The notes beneath the pieces are model-generated. The model did not search any database. It was given only the letters and a program-made list of their open reading frames with translations, and was not told the DNA's origin. DNA of 64,000 bases, taken from positions 250,348 to 314,347 of the forward strand of contig NZ_KB904155.1 in NCBI RefSeq assembly GCF_000380025.1. The letters are read 5' to 3'. Origin of the DNA: Streptococcus entericus DSM 14446. Its GTDB lineage: Bacteria; Bacillota; Bacilli; Lactobacillales; Streptococcaceae. How positions within the stretch are numbered: the stretch's first letter is position 1; every line of letters starts with the position of its first letter. The position numbers and the translations under genes are program-made. Positions 40,005 to 48,738 of the stretch are shown here, piece after piece.

Positions 40005-40050
40005 CATTAAAAGGTAAAAGAAAAAAGCATCAGGTGATGACGAGTGGCAA

Positions 40051-40087
40051 CTAAAAAACACTCGTCACGTCAGTTGTCACAAGTGTT
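40051..40087 (-). terminator. Probable terminator of the luciferase-like oxidoreductase gene
   Basis: Minus-strand AACACT..AGTGTT stem with partial inner pairing, followed by TTTTTTAG. An overlapping GACGAGTG/CACTCGTC hairpin is at 40039-40066. Confidence 0.6.
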
Positions 40088-40203
40088 TTATGCATTGACT
40101 AAAATTTAACGATTGACTGTCAATGATGCTGAAATCCTGATGCCGTTAAATGATAAGGGTTGACTATTAGTTCCTCCATGCTCATTTGTACTGGCAGATT
40201 CAT

Positions 40204-41256
40204 TTACGCTTTCCCAGCAAAATAAGCACGTACCTTTGGTGCAACCTGTTCACCATAAATCCTGATTGCCTTTAGGGTCTCAGCATGTGGCATAGAGCCA
40301 ATCGGCAAGTGTAGCATAAAGCGATCTAGGTCTAAATCCTCAATCAGGCGAATCATCTTTTCAGCCACGGTATCGGCATCACCGACAAACATGGCGCCAT
40401 CTGGTCCAACTGCACTGTCATAATACTCACGAGTCAGTGGTCGCCAGTAAGGGCGTGTCCGCCCAATATTATCGGAAGCAATTTTAGTCGGTAGGAAATA
40501 ATCTTCGACAGCTTGCTCTGTTGTTTCAGCCAACCATCCCCACGAATGGGCAGCAATTTTTAACCGATCACTATCATGCCCTGCTTGCTGACCAATCTCT
40601 CGATAAGCTTTGGTTAGTTGTTTGAAGGCTCTGGGATTGCCACCGATAATGGCGTAAGCAATCGGTAAACCTTTTTCTGCAATCTTGACAGTCGAAGCCG
40701 CATTACCGCCAGTCGCTACCCAAATCGGAAAGTCTTTTTGCACAGCACGAGGTAAAACTGGCTTGTTATCAACGGTTTGGGTATGCTTTCCTGTCCAATT
40801 CAGATAGGTAGAGTCTTTAATCGCTAAAAGCATCTCCAATTTTTCATCGAACAGTTCTTCATAATCTTTCAAATCATAGCCAAATAGCGGAAAACTTTCT
40901 GTAAATGATCCTCGACCAGCCATAATCTCTGCTCTGCCATTTGACAAGGCATCAATGGTGGCATACTGCTGGTAAAGGCGAACTGGATCAATAGAGGACA
41001 AAACGGTCACCGCAGAACTCAAGCGAATGTGCTTGGTCTTAACCGCACCAGCAGCAAGGACAATCTCTGGTGCAGAAACCGCAAAATCTTCTCGATGATG
41101 CTCCCCAATGCCATAAAAATCAAGACCAACCTGATCCGCTAATTCAATCTCCTCAACCAAATCACGCAGGCGCTGGTCATGAGCCAAGGGCTTTCCTGTG
41201 CCAACCAGTTCAGACGTGTCACCAAATGTTGAAATACCTAACTCGATCTGTTTCAT
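40204..41256 (-). CDS. LLM-class flavin-dependent oxidoreductase
   Basis: 350 aa luciferase-like TIM barrel. N-terminal ELGISTFGDTSE, then GLDFYGIGEHHREDFAVSAPEIVLAAGAVKTKHIRLSSAVTVLSSIDPVRLYQQYATIDALSNGRAEIMAGRGSFTE, the conserved family core. It probably uses FMN with NADH; the substrate is unknown. AAGGAG precedes the ATG. Its promoter overlaps a good palindrome, so it is likely repressor-controlled. Monocistronic. Confidence 0.9.
   Translation of the reverse strand: MKQIELGISTFGDTSELVGTGKPLAHDQRLRDLVEEIELADQVGLDFYGIGEHHREDFAVSAPEIVLAAGAVKTKHIRLSSAVTVLSSIDPVRLYQQYATIDALSNGRAEIMAGRGSFTESFPLFGYDLKDYEELFDEKLEMLLAIKDSTYLNWTGKHTQTVDNKPVLPRAVQKDFPIWVATGGNAASTVKIAEKGLPIAYAIIGGNPRAFKQLTKAYREIGQQAGHDSDRLKIAAHSWGWLAETTEQAVEDYFLPTKIASDNIGRTRPYWRPLTREYYDSAVGPDGAMFVGDADTVAEKMIRLIEDLDLDRFMLHLPIGSMPHAETLKAIRIYGEQVAPKVRAYFAGKA
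40931..40940 (-). repeat. ATGGCAGAGC motif copy
   Basis: Sense copy in the luciferase-like gene, read as Asn-Gly-Arg-Ala. Confidence 0.75.
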
Positions 41257-41287
41257 GCATAAACTCCTTAGTTATATGATGGGTATT

Positions 41288-41316
41288 ATTTTATCACTAT
41301 GTAGTGATTAAGTCAA
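41288..41316 (-). promoter_or_regulatory. Promoter and operator of the luciferase-like oxidoreductase gene
   Basis: Minus strand TTGACT (41311-41316), 17 bp, TAAAAT (41288-41293). The palindrome ATCACTA..TAGTGAT (41293-41308) fills the spacer. A dedicated repressor is likely but none lies next door. Confidence 0.7.
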
Positions 41317-41475
41317 TTCATTTGCTCAGTTCTGATGGCCGAAAATAAAAAGTGGAAAGCAACCGTTCATTCAATAAGGTGTATTCCAGACCGACACAGT
41401 TGAATAAGTTAACGAACTCAGCACATCAGAGGTACTCAGCCACTGCTCCCTGATTAATTAACTGGAATAAAACGA

Positions 41476-41500
41476 AGAGACTAGGATTTCCCCAGCCTCT
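41476..41500 (-). terminator. Terminator of the ABC importer operon
   Basis: Minus strand AGAGGCTGGGGA, loop, TCCTAGTCTCT, then TCGTTTTATT. GGCTGGG-type family. Confidence 0.8.
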
Positions 41501-41670
41501 CCTAATCCTATCTGACGAGTGACTCACGCGCAGTCACTCCGTTGGAAATACGCTATCAAAGCTTTACAGACTAGCGGTTAAAGCTGTGCTTGATTTGCAT
41601 GACCTCCCTTTGACCAACACCAGACGGCTGCTCAAAAGATAATCCAACACGCTTGTTCACACTTTTCCGC

Positions 41671-42474
41671 TTAACTTAAAACGAGCTCATCGCTAGCCAA
41701 ACGTTCACCACTATTTTTGTGGAAAAGCTCCAGCAAATCTGAAACTGTCAGCTTCTCTTTTTCCTGACCAGAAATATCCACCACAATATTCCCTTGATGA
41801 AGCATGATCAAGCGATTGCCATAGCGAATAGCGTGTTCCATGTTATGGGTAATCATCAGGGTCGTCAATCGGTGGCCTGTCACAATCTTATCCGTCAGTT
41901 GCATCACCATATCGCTGGTCTTAGGATCAAGGGCAGCTGTGTGCTCATCCAGCAAAAGGAGCTGTGGTTTAACCAAGGCAGCCATCACCAGAGTGAGCGC
42001 TTGCCGCTGACCGCCTGATAGAAATGCCGTGTCGACCTTGAGGCGATCTTCTAACCCTAGACCTAACTCTGCTAATTCTTGGCGAAATAGCTCGCGCTGG
42101 CTCTGTTTAACTCCCTTAGTCAGCCCTCTAGCTTGACCGCGTTTGTAGGCGATAGCCATATTCTCCTCAATGGTTAGACGAGAAGCTGTCCCCATCTTAG
42201 GGTCTTGAAAGACCCGACTAATCATCTTTGCCCGCTTAGCGACAGGCAAATCCTTAATGCTTTTACCACCAAGTAGGATATCCCCCTGATCAATGGGTAA
42301 TGTGCCTGCTAAACAGTTCATCAAGGTCGACTTGCCTGCCCCATTCCCTCCAATTACGGTGATAAAATCGCCCTCTTCTGCGATCAAATTAAGGCCTCTC
42401 AAGACATGGTTTTCATTGATTGTTCCTGCTTCAAAGGTTTTATGGATTGCTCTTAATTCTACAAGTTGTGTCAT
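41671..42474 (-). CDS. ABC transporter ATPase, TrpZ-like
   Basis: 267 aa. Walker A GGNGAGKSTL (about residues 39-48), Q-loop region SRVFQDPKMGTASRLTIEENMAIAY, signature LSGGQRQALTLVMAAL, Walker B LLLLDEHTAALDP and H-loop MITHN. It powers the importer with the permease encoded just upstream (9 nt gap). In streptococci this type is annotated TrpZ or as an aromatic amino acid or ribose-like importer ATPase. The leader peptide of the operon argues for an aromatic amino acid or analogue as substrate. Confidence 0.9.
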   Translation of the reverse strand: MTQLVELRAIHKTFEAGTINENHVLRGLNLIAEEGDFITVIGGNGAGKSTLMNCLAGTLPIDQGDILLGGKSIKDLPVAKRAKMISRVFQDPKMGTASRLTIEENMAIAYKRGQARGLTKGVKQSQRELFRQELAELGLGLEDRLKVDTAFLSGGQRQALTLVMAALVKPQLLLLDEHTAALDPKTSDMVMQLTDKIVTGHRLTTLMITHNMEHAIRYGNRLIMLHQGNIVVDISGQEKEKLTVSDLLELFHKNSGERLASDELVLS

Positions 42475-42483
42475 CTCATTCTC

Positions 42484-43368
42484 CTATCTTACACGAGGCT
42501 GTCTCAGTTTTAGCTTATCTTGGACTTCTGGCACATAGAGCACCACCGCTAGTAAGCCCGCTGAAAAGAGTTTGACCATATCTGCATCAACACCTGGCAA
42601 AGAGAGAATAGCCAGCAAAATTAGACGATAAATCACCGCACCAACAACGATAGAAACCAGACGCCAACCCAAGGTTAAATGACGAATCAACACTTCTGCG
42701 ATGATAATAGAGGCTAGACCGATAACAATCGTCCCAACACCTGAATTGATGTCTGCATAGCCATTATTCTGTGCCAACAGCGCACCACATAAGGCAATCA
42801 AGCCATTTGACAGGGCATAAGCAATAATTTTCATATTATCCGTATTGATGCCATTGGCCGCACTCATGGGAATATTGTCCCCTGTCGACCGTAGGGCTAA
42901 ACCAAGTTCTGTATGAAGCAAACCAATAAGACCTGCTAGGATAATGCTTAGGGTCATCAAGCCAATCACCATCACTGCTCCTGTCTTGTCTAGACCAAAT
43001 TCTCGCAGGCGACTGACCAACGTTTCCTGCTGAAGAAGAGCTAGATTAGCCTTGCCTAGAACCTTGAGATTAACCGAATACAGACCAGTCAGGACGACAA
43101 TCCCTGTCAAAAGACTAGGTAGCTTCATCTTGGTATGTAATAAACCTGCTACCACACCAGCTAATGCACCGCCAACCGCAGCGAGCAAGGTGGCCAGAAT
43201 AGGGTCGACACCATTGACAATCGCAATGGCACAAATTGCGCCGCCAAGTGGGTAAGTTCCCTCAGCAGTCAAATCCGCGATGTCCAAGATGCGAAAGGTC
43301 AGATAAACACCAATAACCATAACCGCCCAGAGTAATCCCTGTGAAATTGTTGATAAGATAAGTGACAT
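42484..43368 (-). CDS. ABC transporter permease, TrpY-like
   Basis: 294 aa membrane permease of the BPD_transp_2 (branched-chain amino acid/ribose) type with about eight to nine hydrophobic segments. The conserved ADLTAEGTYPLGGAICAIAI and LRSTGDNIPMSAANGINTDNMKIIAYALSNGLIALCGALLAQ are present. The start is the ATG at 43368 after AGAAGG. It lies 20 nt downstream of the first binding-protein gene. Confidence 0.9.
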   Translation of the reverse strand: MSLILSTISQGLLWAVMVIGVYLTFRILDIADLTAEGTYPLGGAICAIAIVNGVDPILATLLAAVGGALAGVVAGLLHTKMKLPSLLTGIVVLTGLYSVNLKVLGKANLALLQQETLVSRLREFGLDKTGAVMVIGLMTLSIILAGLIGLLHTELGLALRSTGDNIPMSAANGINTDNMKIIAYALSNGLIALCGALLAQNNGYADINSGVGTIVIGLASIIIAEVLIRHLTLGWRLVSIVVGAVIYRLILLAILSLPGVDADMVKLFSAGLLAVVLYVPEVQDKLKLRQPRVR

Positions 43369-43390
43369 CAAAAAGCCTTCTTTCTAAGAT

Positions 43391-44338
43391 TTAGTTAGTC
43401 GTAAGAGCTGAAAGGTCAAGGTCCAGCTTGTCTGCCATATCCTGATTGACATAGAGTTCTAAATGCTCAGGTAACTCAACTGACAGACGAGCAGGTTGTT
43501 CCCCAGATAGGATTTTAACCGCTTGACGAGCGGTTTGAGCACCTAGTTTTTGGTAATCCGTTCCGTAGGTGAGAAGTCCACCGACTTTCACCATATCAAT
43601 AGAACCCCCAACAATCGGTACCTTCTTCTCAATGGATAATTGCCCCAACAGCGCCATGGTTGATGCAATGGTGTTATCTGTCGGCACAAAAACCACATCA
43701 ACTGTTGACATTAAGCTACTCGCTGCATCTTGAACATCATTGGTGCTTGAAATGCCTTTTTTATCGACGGTGTAACCTGCTGCTTTAAGGGCTTCTTCTG
43801 CCTGTTTGACCTGAACTTCCGAATTGGATTCATTGGTGGTATAGAGGATACCGACTTTTTTGGCAGATGGCAGAGCTTGTTTGATGAGCTCAACTTGCTT
43901 ACCAATCGGTGCTTGGTCACTCGTGCCAGTCAAGAGACCGCCAGGTTTTTCCAAACTCTCAACTAAGTCTGCCGATGCAGGATCCGTCACAGCTGTAAAC
44001 AAAATCGGCGTCTCTGTGCTTGCTAGAGCCAAAGACTGAGCCGCAGGAGTTGCGATACCAAGTACCAAATCACTATCTGCAACCAGTCGCTCAGATATGG
44101 TCTGAAGTTGTGATTGATCCCCTTGGGCATTTTGATAATCCCACTCGATCGTGTAACCCTGCTGTTCTAATTCTGTTTCAAATCCCTGACGGGCTGCTGT
44201 CAAAGACTCATGCTCGACATATTGGAGAATGCCGACTTTAACAGTCTTTCCTGATGAGGAACCACTATCCGTCTGCTGACAAGCTGCCAGGGTCACTGCT
44301 AACAAACCAACGCTCAAATACTTAACTAAATCTTTCAT
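43391..44338 (-). CDS. Substrate-binding lipoprotein, TrpX-like (second copy)
   Basis: 315 aa. Signal peptide with lipobox LAAC (Cys about residue 20), then the ABC_sub_bind fold: VKVGILQYVEHESLTAARQGFETELEQQGY, LVLGIATPAAQSLALASTETPILFTAVTDPASADLVESLEKPGG and VVFVPTDNTIASTMALLGQLS. It is homologous throughout to the next upstream gene, so the operon carries a tandem duplication. Its ATG overlaps the upstream stop (TAATG). Confidence 0.92.
   Translation of the reverse strand: MKDLVKYLSVGLLAVTLAACQQTDSGSSSGKTVKVGILQYVEHESLTAARQGFETELEQQGYTIEWDYQNAQGDQSQLQTISERLVADSDLVLGIATPAAQSLALASTETPILFTAVTDPASADLVESLEKPGGLLTGTSDQAPIGKQVELIKQALPSAKKVGILYTTNESNSEVQVKQAEEALKAAGYTVDKKGISSTNDVQDAASSLMSTVDVVFVPTDNTIASTMALLGQLSIEKKVPIVGGSIDMVKVGGLLTYGTDYQKLGAQTARQAVKILSGEQPARLSVELPEHLELYVNQDMADKLDLDLSALTTN
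43867..43876 (+). repeat. ATGGCAGAGC motif copy
   Basis: Antisense copy; the coding strand reads Ala-Leu-Pro-Ser in the binding-protein gene. Confidence 0.7.
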
Positions 44339-45300
44339 TATTTTTCTTTTCCTATCTGTTTAATTGTTTCTGGGTTAAGCCCAAGTAATTTTGCCATATC
44401 TTCATTAACTGCAATACTAGTAGCATCTGGGCTTTTAACGCTTAACTCAGAGGGCTTTTCCCCTTTTAAAATCTGCACCGCTAATTCTCCAGCTTGTTTT
44501 CCAACGGCTTTAAAATCAACTCCTGAGGTCAATAAAACACCTTCTAACACCGCTTCATCACTACCAAGAGCAGGAACCTTTGCTTCTCTTAAGACATCAC
44601 CTATCGTAGCAATGGTTGAAGCAACTGTATTATCTGTTGGGAGGTAGATGGCATCAACTTGAGTTGCCAGCTGACTCATCACCTGTTGCACATCATTGGT
44701 GCTGGTCACGGTTTTTTCAATAATTTCTAAACCTTGTTGTTCTAAGGCTTTTTTTGCCACCTTAGCCTGCGATTCTGAGTTCACCTCACTGGAATTATAA
44801 AAGATGCCAATTTTTTTGGCTGTTGGAAACAGTTTGGTGAGTAGTTCAACTTGTTTAGCCACATCTAGAGCATCTGTCGACCCCGTCATATTGCCGCCAG
44901 GTTGCTCCAAACTCTTGACCAAACCAGCTGCTACAGGGTCAGTGACTGCGGTAAATAGAGCAGGTGTGCTATCATCGACAGTCAACAGACTTTGAGCAGC
45001 AGGCGTGGCAATGGCAAGATGGAGATCATTTTGCCCAGCCAGTTTCTCAACCATCGTTTGGAGATTACTCTGATCAGCCTGAGCATTTTGCAAGGTTACC
45101 TTGAGGTTATCTCCTTCTGTGTAACCAGCTTCTTGTAGGGCTTCTAAAAAGCCTTCACGCGCCGCATCGAGGGCAGGATGTTCAGCATACTGGATAATCC
45201 CCAGCTTCACTTGATCATCTGTCATTTTCCCACAAGCAGCTAAGACAACCGCTCCAAAACTCATAACGACGAGCATTTTTAAGGACTTCAAAAACATCAT
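44338..45300 (-). CDS. Substrate-binding lipoprotein, TrpX-like (first copy)
   Basis: 320 aa. Signal peptide ends in lipobox LAAC (AVVLAACGK). VKLGIIQYAEHPALDAAREGFLEALQEAGY, LHLAIATPAAQSLLTVDDSTPALFTAVTDPVAAGLVKSLEQPGG and AIYLPTDNTVASTIATIGDVL parallel the other copy. The start is taken as the ATG at 45300 just after AGAGG (the next codon is also ATG); longer frames upstream run into the leader terminator. First structural gene after the attenuator-like leader. Confidence 0.9.
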   Translation of the reverse strand: MMFLKSLKMLVVMSFGAVVLAACGKMTDDQVKLGIIQYAEHPALDAAREGFLEALQEAGYTEGDNLKVTLQNAQADQSNLQTMVEKLAGQNDLHLAIATPAAQSLLTVDDSTPALFTAVTDPVAAGLVKSLEQPGGNMTGSTDALDVAKQVELLTKLFPTAKKIGIFYNSSEVNSESQAKVAKKALEQQGLEIIEKTVTSTNDVQQVMSQLATQVDAIYLPTDNTVASTIATIGDVLREAKVPALGSDEAVLEGVLLTSGVDFKAVGKQAGELAVQILKGEKPSELSVKSPDATSIAVNEDMAKLLGLNPETIKQIGKEK

Positions 45301-45333
45301 TTTCCTCTTTCTATTCATTAAAGCACAACAGAA

Positions 45334-45359
45334 AACCACTTAGAAAATTCTAAGTGGTT
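45334..45359 (-). terminator. Leader terminator of the ABC importer operon
   Basis: On the minus strand AACCACTTAGA pairs with TCTAAGTGGTT, a perfect stem with a short loop, followed by TTCTG. It lies between the leader peptide and the first binding-protein gene. Its left arm can pair alternatively with TCTAAGTGG just upstream. Confidence 0.75.
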
Positions 45360-45397
45360 AACCGAGGATTGTATAAAACATACAAAACAGGTAGGCC

Positions 45398-45491
45398 TGT
45401 CCACTTAGATTTTTTCATCTATGTGGACAAACAACTCAAATAGCCATGACCCCATAGATACAAACAACTGTTTGGTCTGTTTGCATCTATG
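45398..45491 (-). promoter_or_regulatory. Chain of mutually exclusive hairpins in the ABC importer leader
   Basis: Hairpin 0:1 pairs CATAGATGCAAAC (45491-45479) with GTTTGTATCTATG (45465-45453). Hairpin 2:3 pairs TGTCCAC.TAGA (45429-45417) with TCTA.GTGGACA (45409-45398). ATCTATG of arm 1 can pair with CATAGAT of arm 2, and TCTAAGTGG of arm 3 with CCACTTAGA of the terminator. This is the architecture of transcription attenuation. Confidence 0.75.
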
Positions 45492-45510
45492 CCTGGCATA
45501 AACACAAACA

Positions 45511-45570
45511 CTATCTAAAGTAGCCATAGTAAAATGCTGCTGCGACGGTGATCGTGCGGTTGGTTAGCAT
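45511..45570 (-). CDS. Aromatic-rich leader peptide
   Basis: Nineteen codons, MLTNRTITVAAAFYYGYFR, with an excellent ribosome site (AAGGAGG) and placed about 30 nt after a strong promoter. The end holds five aromatic codons in six (Phe-Tyr-Tyr-Gly-Tyr-Phe) just before an array of competing hairpins and a terminator. That is the hallmark of a regulatory leader peptide whose translation senses charged tRNA-Tyr or tRNA-Phe. There is no Trp codon, although the downstream importer is of the TrpXYZ type. A small signalling or membrane peptide is the alternative. Confidence 0.75.
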   Translation of the reverse strand: MLTNRTITVAAAFYYGYFR

Positions 45571-45600
45571 ACCTTTTTCCTCCTTGATTTATTTTTTATT

Positions 45601-45629
45601 ATTCTATGCCTTTTTTTCTCGTTTGTCAA
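45601..45629 (-). promoter_or_regulatory. Promoter of the leader peptide and ABC importer operon
   Basis: Minus strand TTGACA (45624-45629), 17 bp, TAGAAT (45601-45606). The -35 is half of a TGTCAA..TTGACA inverted repeat at 45624-45641, a possible operator. Confidence 0.85.
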
Positions 45630-45688
45630 GCTTTTTTGACATTTTTTTATGTTGAGGTGATTGCCAAGTGGTCGACAGCAACAATGAC

Positions 45689-46495
45689 TTAATAGTCACC
45701 GCCTTCAACTCCGTAATACTCTTCTAGGGTGAGGCCTGATTGGTAAATCGCAGTGGCTTCCTGACCGATGTAGCGAACATGCCAGCTCTCAGCCATATAA
45801 CCCGTGATATTCTCCTTGCCTGGCAAGTAGCGCACCACAAAACCATAGTGGTGAGCATTGTTTGCCAACCATTGACTGGCAGCAGGCTCTTCCAGAAGCT
45901 GCCCTGAAGCATCTAAAACATCAAAAGCCAAACCTGTCTGGTGTTCACTGTAGCCTGGTCTGGCCGAATAACGGTCAGCAGCGGCTTGTCCATCTTGATT
46001 AACATAGCTCTGATAGAGACTGGCTTGATAATCATAACTTCTAAATCCGCTGTAATTGTCCGACACACTAAAACCTGCTGCTCGCATGGCGCCCAAAAGC
46101 TCCCTAAAGGCAGCCCCAGCTACCCCATCTTCACCAGGATTATAATCGGCTGCCAAAGGGTGTTTCTTATTGACAATAATCACATCGCCATATTTGCCAC
46201 GAACACTGTGGTAAGAACCCGTTGATGGAGTGCTTGCTGCTTGAGAAGCAGCTGTTTCAGTCTCAGGCTTGTCTTCAGAGACAGGGGTATTTTCTTGAGA
46301 ACTTTTTGGGCTCTCTTGGGACATGGCAGAGCTGTTAGACGATGATTGGCCCTGAGCTTTTTGACTGTCTGCTACTTTAGACACTGTGGCTGACGAGGCT
46401 GACGATTTAGCTGTTGACATCGTTTCCGCTTGCTTTTTCCCACAGGCAGTCAACAAAATCAAGCCACAAGCCAAAATGATAACCTTACTTTTCAT
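45689..46495 (-). CDS. ldcB: L,D-carboxypeptidase lipoprotein (LdcB/DacB, M15B family)
   Basis: 268 aa surface lipoprotein trimming peptidoglycan tetrapeptides. Lipobox LLTACG (Cys about residue 18), a Ser/Glu/Thr-rich linker (residues 25-90), then the LAS peptidase domain: KHPLAADYNPGEDG, SGFRSYDYQASLYQSYV, RPGYSEHQTGLAFDV with the SxHxxGxAxD zinc motif, and ESWHVRYIG with the last His. LdcB is the pneumococcal equivalent; D,D- rather than L,D-specificity cannot be excluded. It lies 18 nt downstream of der, at the end of the nrdR-dnaB-dnaI-der unit. Confidence 0.88.
   Translation of the reverse strand: MKSKVIILACGLILLTACGKKQAETMSTAKSSASSATVSKVADSQKAQGQSSSNSSAMSQESPKSSQENTPVSEDKPETETAASQAASTPSTGSYHSVRGKYGDVIIVNKKHPLAADYNPGEDGVAGAAFRELLGAMRAAGFSVSDNYSGFRSYDYQASLYQSYVNQDGQAAADRYSARPGYSEHQTGLAFDVLDASGQLLEEPAASQWLANNAHHYGFVVRYLPGKENITGYMAESWHVRYIGQEATAIYQSGLTLEEYYGVEGGDY
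46323..46332 (+). repeat. ATGGCAGAGC motif copy
   Basis: Antisense copy in the linker of the carboxypeptidase, whose codons read Ser-Ser-Ala-Met. Confidence 0.7.
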
Positions 46496-46513
46496 CAGAT
46501 TTCCCTTTCTCTG

Positions 46514-47824
46514 CTACTGCCGCTTACGTGCAATCAGATGGATTGGGGTTCCTTCAAACTTGAAAGCGGCGCGGATTTGGTTTTCTAAGAAGCGCATATA
46601 AGAGAAGTGCATGAGTTCTTCCTCGTTGACAAAAACAACGAAGGTCGGTGGCTTGATCGCCACTTGGGTGGCGTAAAAGATTTTCAGTCGTTTGCCCTTG
46701 TCGGTCGGTGTCGGATTGATCGCAACAGCATCCATGATGACGTCGTTGAGCACTGCAGATGGGATACGCGTGTTTTGGCTTTCAGAAATCCGCTTAATCA
46801 GCTCTGGTAACTTGTGCAGGCGTTGCTTGGTCACAGCTGACACAAAGATAATCGGTGCATAAGACAGGAACTGGAAGTTATCTCGAATATCGGCCTCCCA
46901 CTGACTAACGGTGTGGTTGTCTTTTTCCAAGGTGTCCCACTTGTTCACCACGATGATGAGACCTTTTCCGGCCTCATGGGCAAAGCCAGCAATCCGCTTA
47001 TCGTACTCACGAATGCCTTCTTCGGCATTGATGACGAGCAAGACCACATCTGAGCGGTCAATGGCCCGCATGGAGCGCATGACAGAGTATTTCTCCGTAT
47101 TCTCGTAGACCTTACCAGATTTGCGCAGGCCTGCGGTATCAATCATGATGTACTCTTGCCCCTCGCTATCGGTAAAGCTAGTGTCGATAGCATCGCGCGT
47201 TGTCCCTGCAATCGGGCTAGCAATCACACGGTCTTCTCCCAAAATGGCGTTAATTAGGCTTGACTTGCCGACATTTGGACGACCAATCAGGCTGAATTTG
47301 ATGATGTCTGGGTTTTCTTCGGCTTCTTCTGTTGGCAGATTGTCCACGATGGCATCCAAGACGTCACCTGTCCCAATCCCGTGGACAGACGACACAGGGT
47401 AGGGATCACCCAGCCCCAGTGAGTAGAAATCGTAAATTTCGCTTCGCATCTCGGGGTTGTCAACCTTGTTAACTGCTAAGATAACAGGCTTATTGGTCTT
47501 GTAGAGGATCCGTGCCACATACTCATCGGCATCAGTCACACCTTCTTTACCTGACACAACAAAGACGATAACATCAGCCTCCGTCATAGCAATGTCTGCT
47601 TGGTGCTTGATTTGCTCCATGAATGGCGCATCAACATCGTCAATACCGCCTGTATCAATAATGGAAAATTTGCGGTTGAGCCAGTCAGCTGTCGTGTAAA
47701 TACGGTCACGCGTCACACCTTCCACGTCTTCAACGATGGAAATTCGCTCCCCTGCGATACGATTAAATAACGTCGATTTTCCTACATTAGGGCGCCCGAC
47801 GATGGCGACGGTTGGTAAAGCCAT
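46514..47824 (-). CDS. der: Ribosome-assembly GTPase Der (EngA)
   Basis: 436 aa, essential for 50S assembly. Two tandem GTPase domains, each with a P-loop GRPNVGKS (about residues 9-16 and 182-189), DTGG/DTAG switch II ([19 protein letters not shown]) and NKxD motifs (AVNKVD, VVNKWD), plus a C-terminal KH-like domain ([38 protein letters not shown]). 13 nt downstream of dnaI. Confidence 0.97.
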   Translation of the reverse strand: MALPTVAIVGRPNVGKSTLFNRIAGERISIVEDVEGVTRDRIYTTADWLNRKFSIIDTGGIDDVDAPFMEQIKHQADIAMTEADVIVFVVSGKEGVTDADEYVARILYKTNKPVILAVNKVDNPEMRSEIYDFYSLGLGDPYPVSSVHGIGTGDVLDAIVDNLPTEEAEENPDIIKFSLIGRPNVGKSSLINAILGEDRVIASPIAGTTRDAIDTSFTDSEGQEYIMIDTAGLRKSGKVYENTEKYSVMRSMRAIDRSDVVLLVINAEEGIREYDKRIAGFAHEAGKGLIIVVNKWDTLEKDNHTVSQWEADIRDNFQFLSYAPIIFVSAVTKQRLHKLPELIKRISESQNTRIPSAVLNDVIMDAVAINPTPTDKGKRLKIFYATQVAIKPPTFVVFVNEEELMHFSYMRFLENQIRAAFKFEGTPIHLIARKRQ

Positions 47825-47837
47825 GTGTTCTCACTTT

Positions 47838-48737
47838 CTAGCGTCGATTTTTCCCCAAAAGATGGAGCTCGTTAGCCACGGCACGAATTCGTTCCAAAAC
47901 TCGTTTGGCCTGCCAAGTTTCATCCCCTTGCTTGCTTTGAGCTAATTTTTTCTCTAAATCCTCTAAACTGTAATTGGACGTGAAAAAAGTAGGCAATTCC
48001 TCCAGCATACGGTATTGCAAAATGACCTGTAAGACGTCATCACGCACCCAGCTGGTTGAAGTTTCCGCACCGATATCATCTAATATCAGAACGGGAGCAG
48101 CCTTGACATCATCAATTTTCTCCTTGACAGAGCTTGTCGAGATGGCATTTTTGACATCAACCACAAAGGTCGGGTAGTGAAGCATGGTCACTGCCACACC
48201 TTTTTGGACGGACAGTTCTCTAGCTAAACCAGCTAGCAAGAAGGATTTCCCTACTCCCATATTCCCGTAAAGATAAATGCCTTTTTGAACATTTGGATAA
48301 GCTTGCAAAAACTGACTCAGCTCTGCCAATAACGTAATACGGTTAGGATCACTAAAATCAATATCTGAAAAACTGATGTGCTGATAGGATTTTGGGAGAT
48401 TGATCAGCTTGATACGGTCTGTTGCCTCTACTTGTTGCTGACGATTGATCAGTTCTTTTGTTTCACGATAGGCCACATCAGCATAGCCCTCATTCATCAC
48501 CAAAATTGGCTCATAACCTTTGGCTAAATAGTCTGATGATTGGCTGATGAAACGCTCTTTTTCTTGGCGGTACTGGTTGAATTTGGGCAGGCTTCGTTCA
48601 ATCGTTGCCCGATCCAGCTGATGAGTCACGATAAAGTTAGCGACATCAGGATGGGCCAGAACATCCTGCAAGACCTGTTCTTGGTCTTGCAAAAATTTTG
48701 GCATCTTACTTGATAAGGTGTCTCCAATTTTTTTCAT
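47838..48737 (-). CDS. dnaI: Primosomal helicase loader DnaI
   Basis: 299 aa AAA+ ATPase that loads the replicative helicase. N-terminal helicase-binding domain, then YLYGNMGVGKSFLLAGLARELS (Walker A, about residues 158-165) and PVLILDDIGAETSTSWVRDDVL (Walker B with the DnaC/DnaI signature). Its ATG lies 1 nt after the dnaB stop, so translation is coupled. Confidence 0.95.
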   Translation of the reverse strand: MKKIGDTLSSKMPKFLQDQEQVLQDVLAHPDVANFIVTHQLDRATIERSLPKFNQYRQEKERFISQSSDYLAKGYEPILVMNEGYADVAYRETKELINRQQQVEATDRIKLINLPKSYQHISFSDIDFSDPNRITLLAELSQFLQAYPNVQKGIYLYGNMGVGKSFLLAGLARELSVQKGVAVTMLHYPTFVVDVKNAISTSSVKEKIDDVKAAPVLILDDIGAETSTSWVRDDVLQVILQYRMLEELPTFFTSNYSLEDLEKKLAQSKQGDETWQAKRVLERIRAVANELHLLGKNRR

Positions 48738-48738
48738 C

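Larger units (their letters stand above)
41257..41670. other. Intergenic region upstream of the luciferase-like oxidoreductase gene
   Basis: 414 bp holding that gene's promoter and operator, segments resembling the 31.3 kb element (CACAGTTGA near 41396 and CTCAGCCACTGC near 41446), the terminator of the ABC operon and a small hairpin AGTGACT/AGTCACT (41518-41538). No gene is seen. Confidence 0.5.

Noticed and set aside
41257..41670. tRNA, rRNA or small structured RNA genes in the larger intergenic gaps
   Set aside because: No cloverleaf with an acceptor stem and TTCGA-type loop, and no rRNA-like sequence, was found here or in the other gaps I read.
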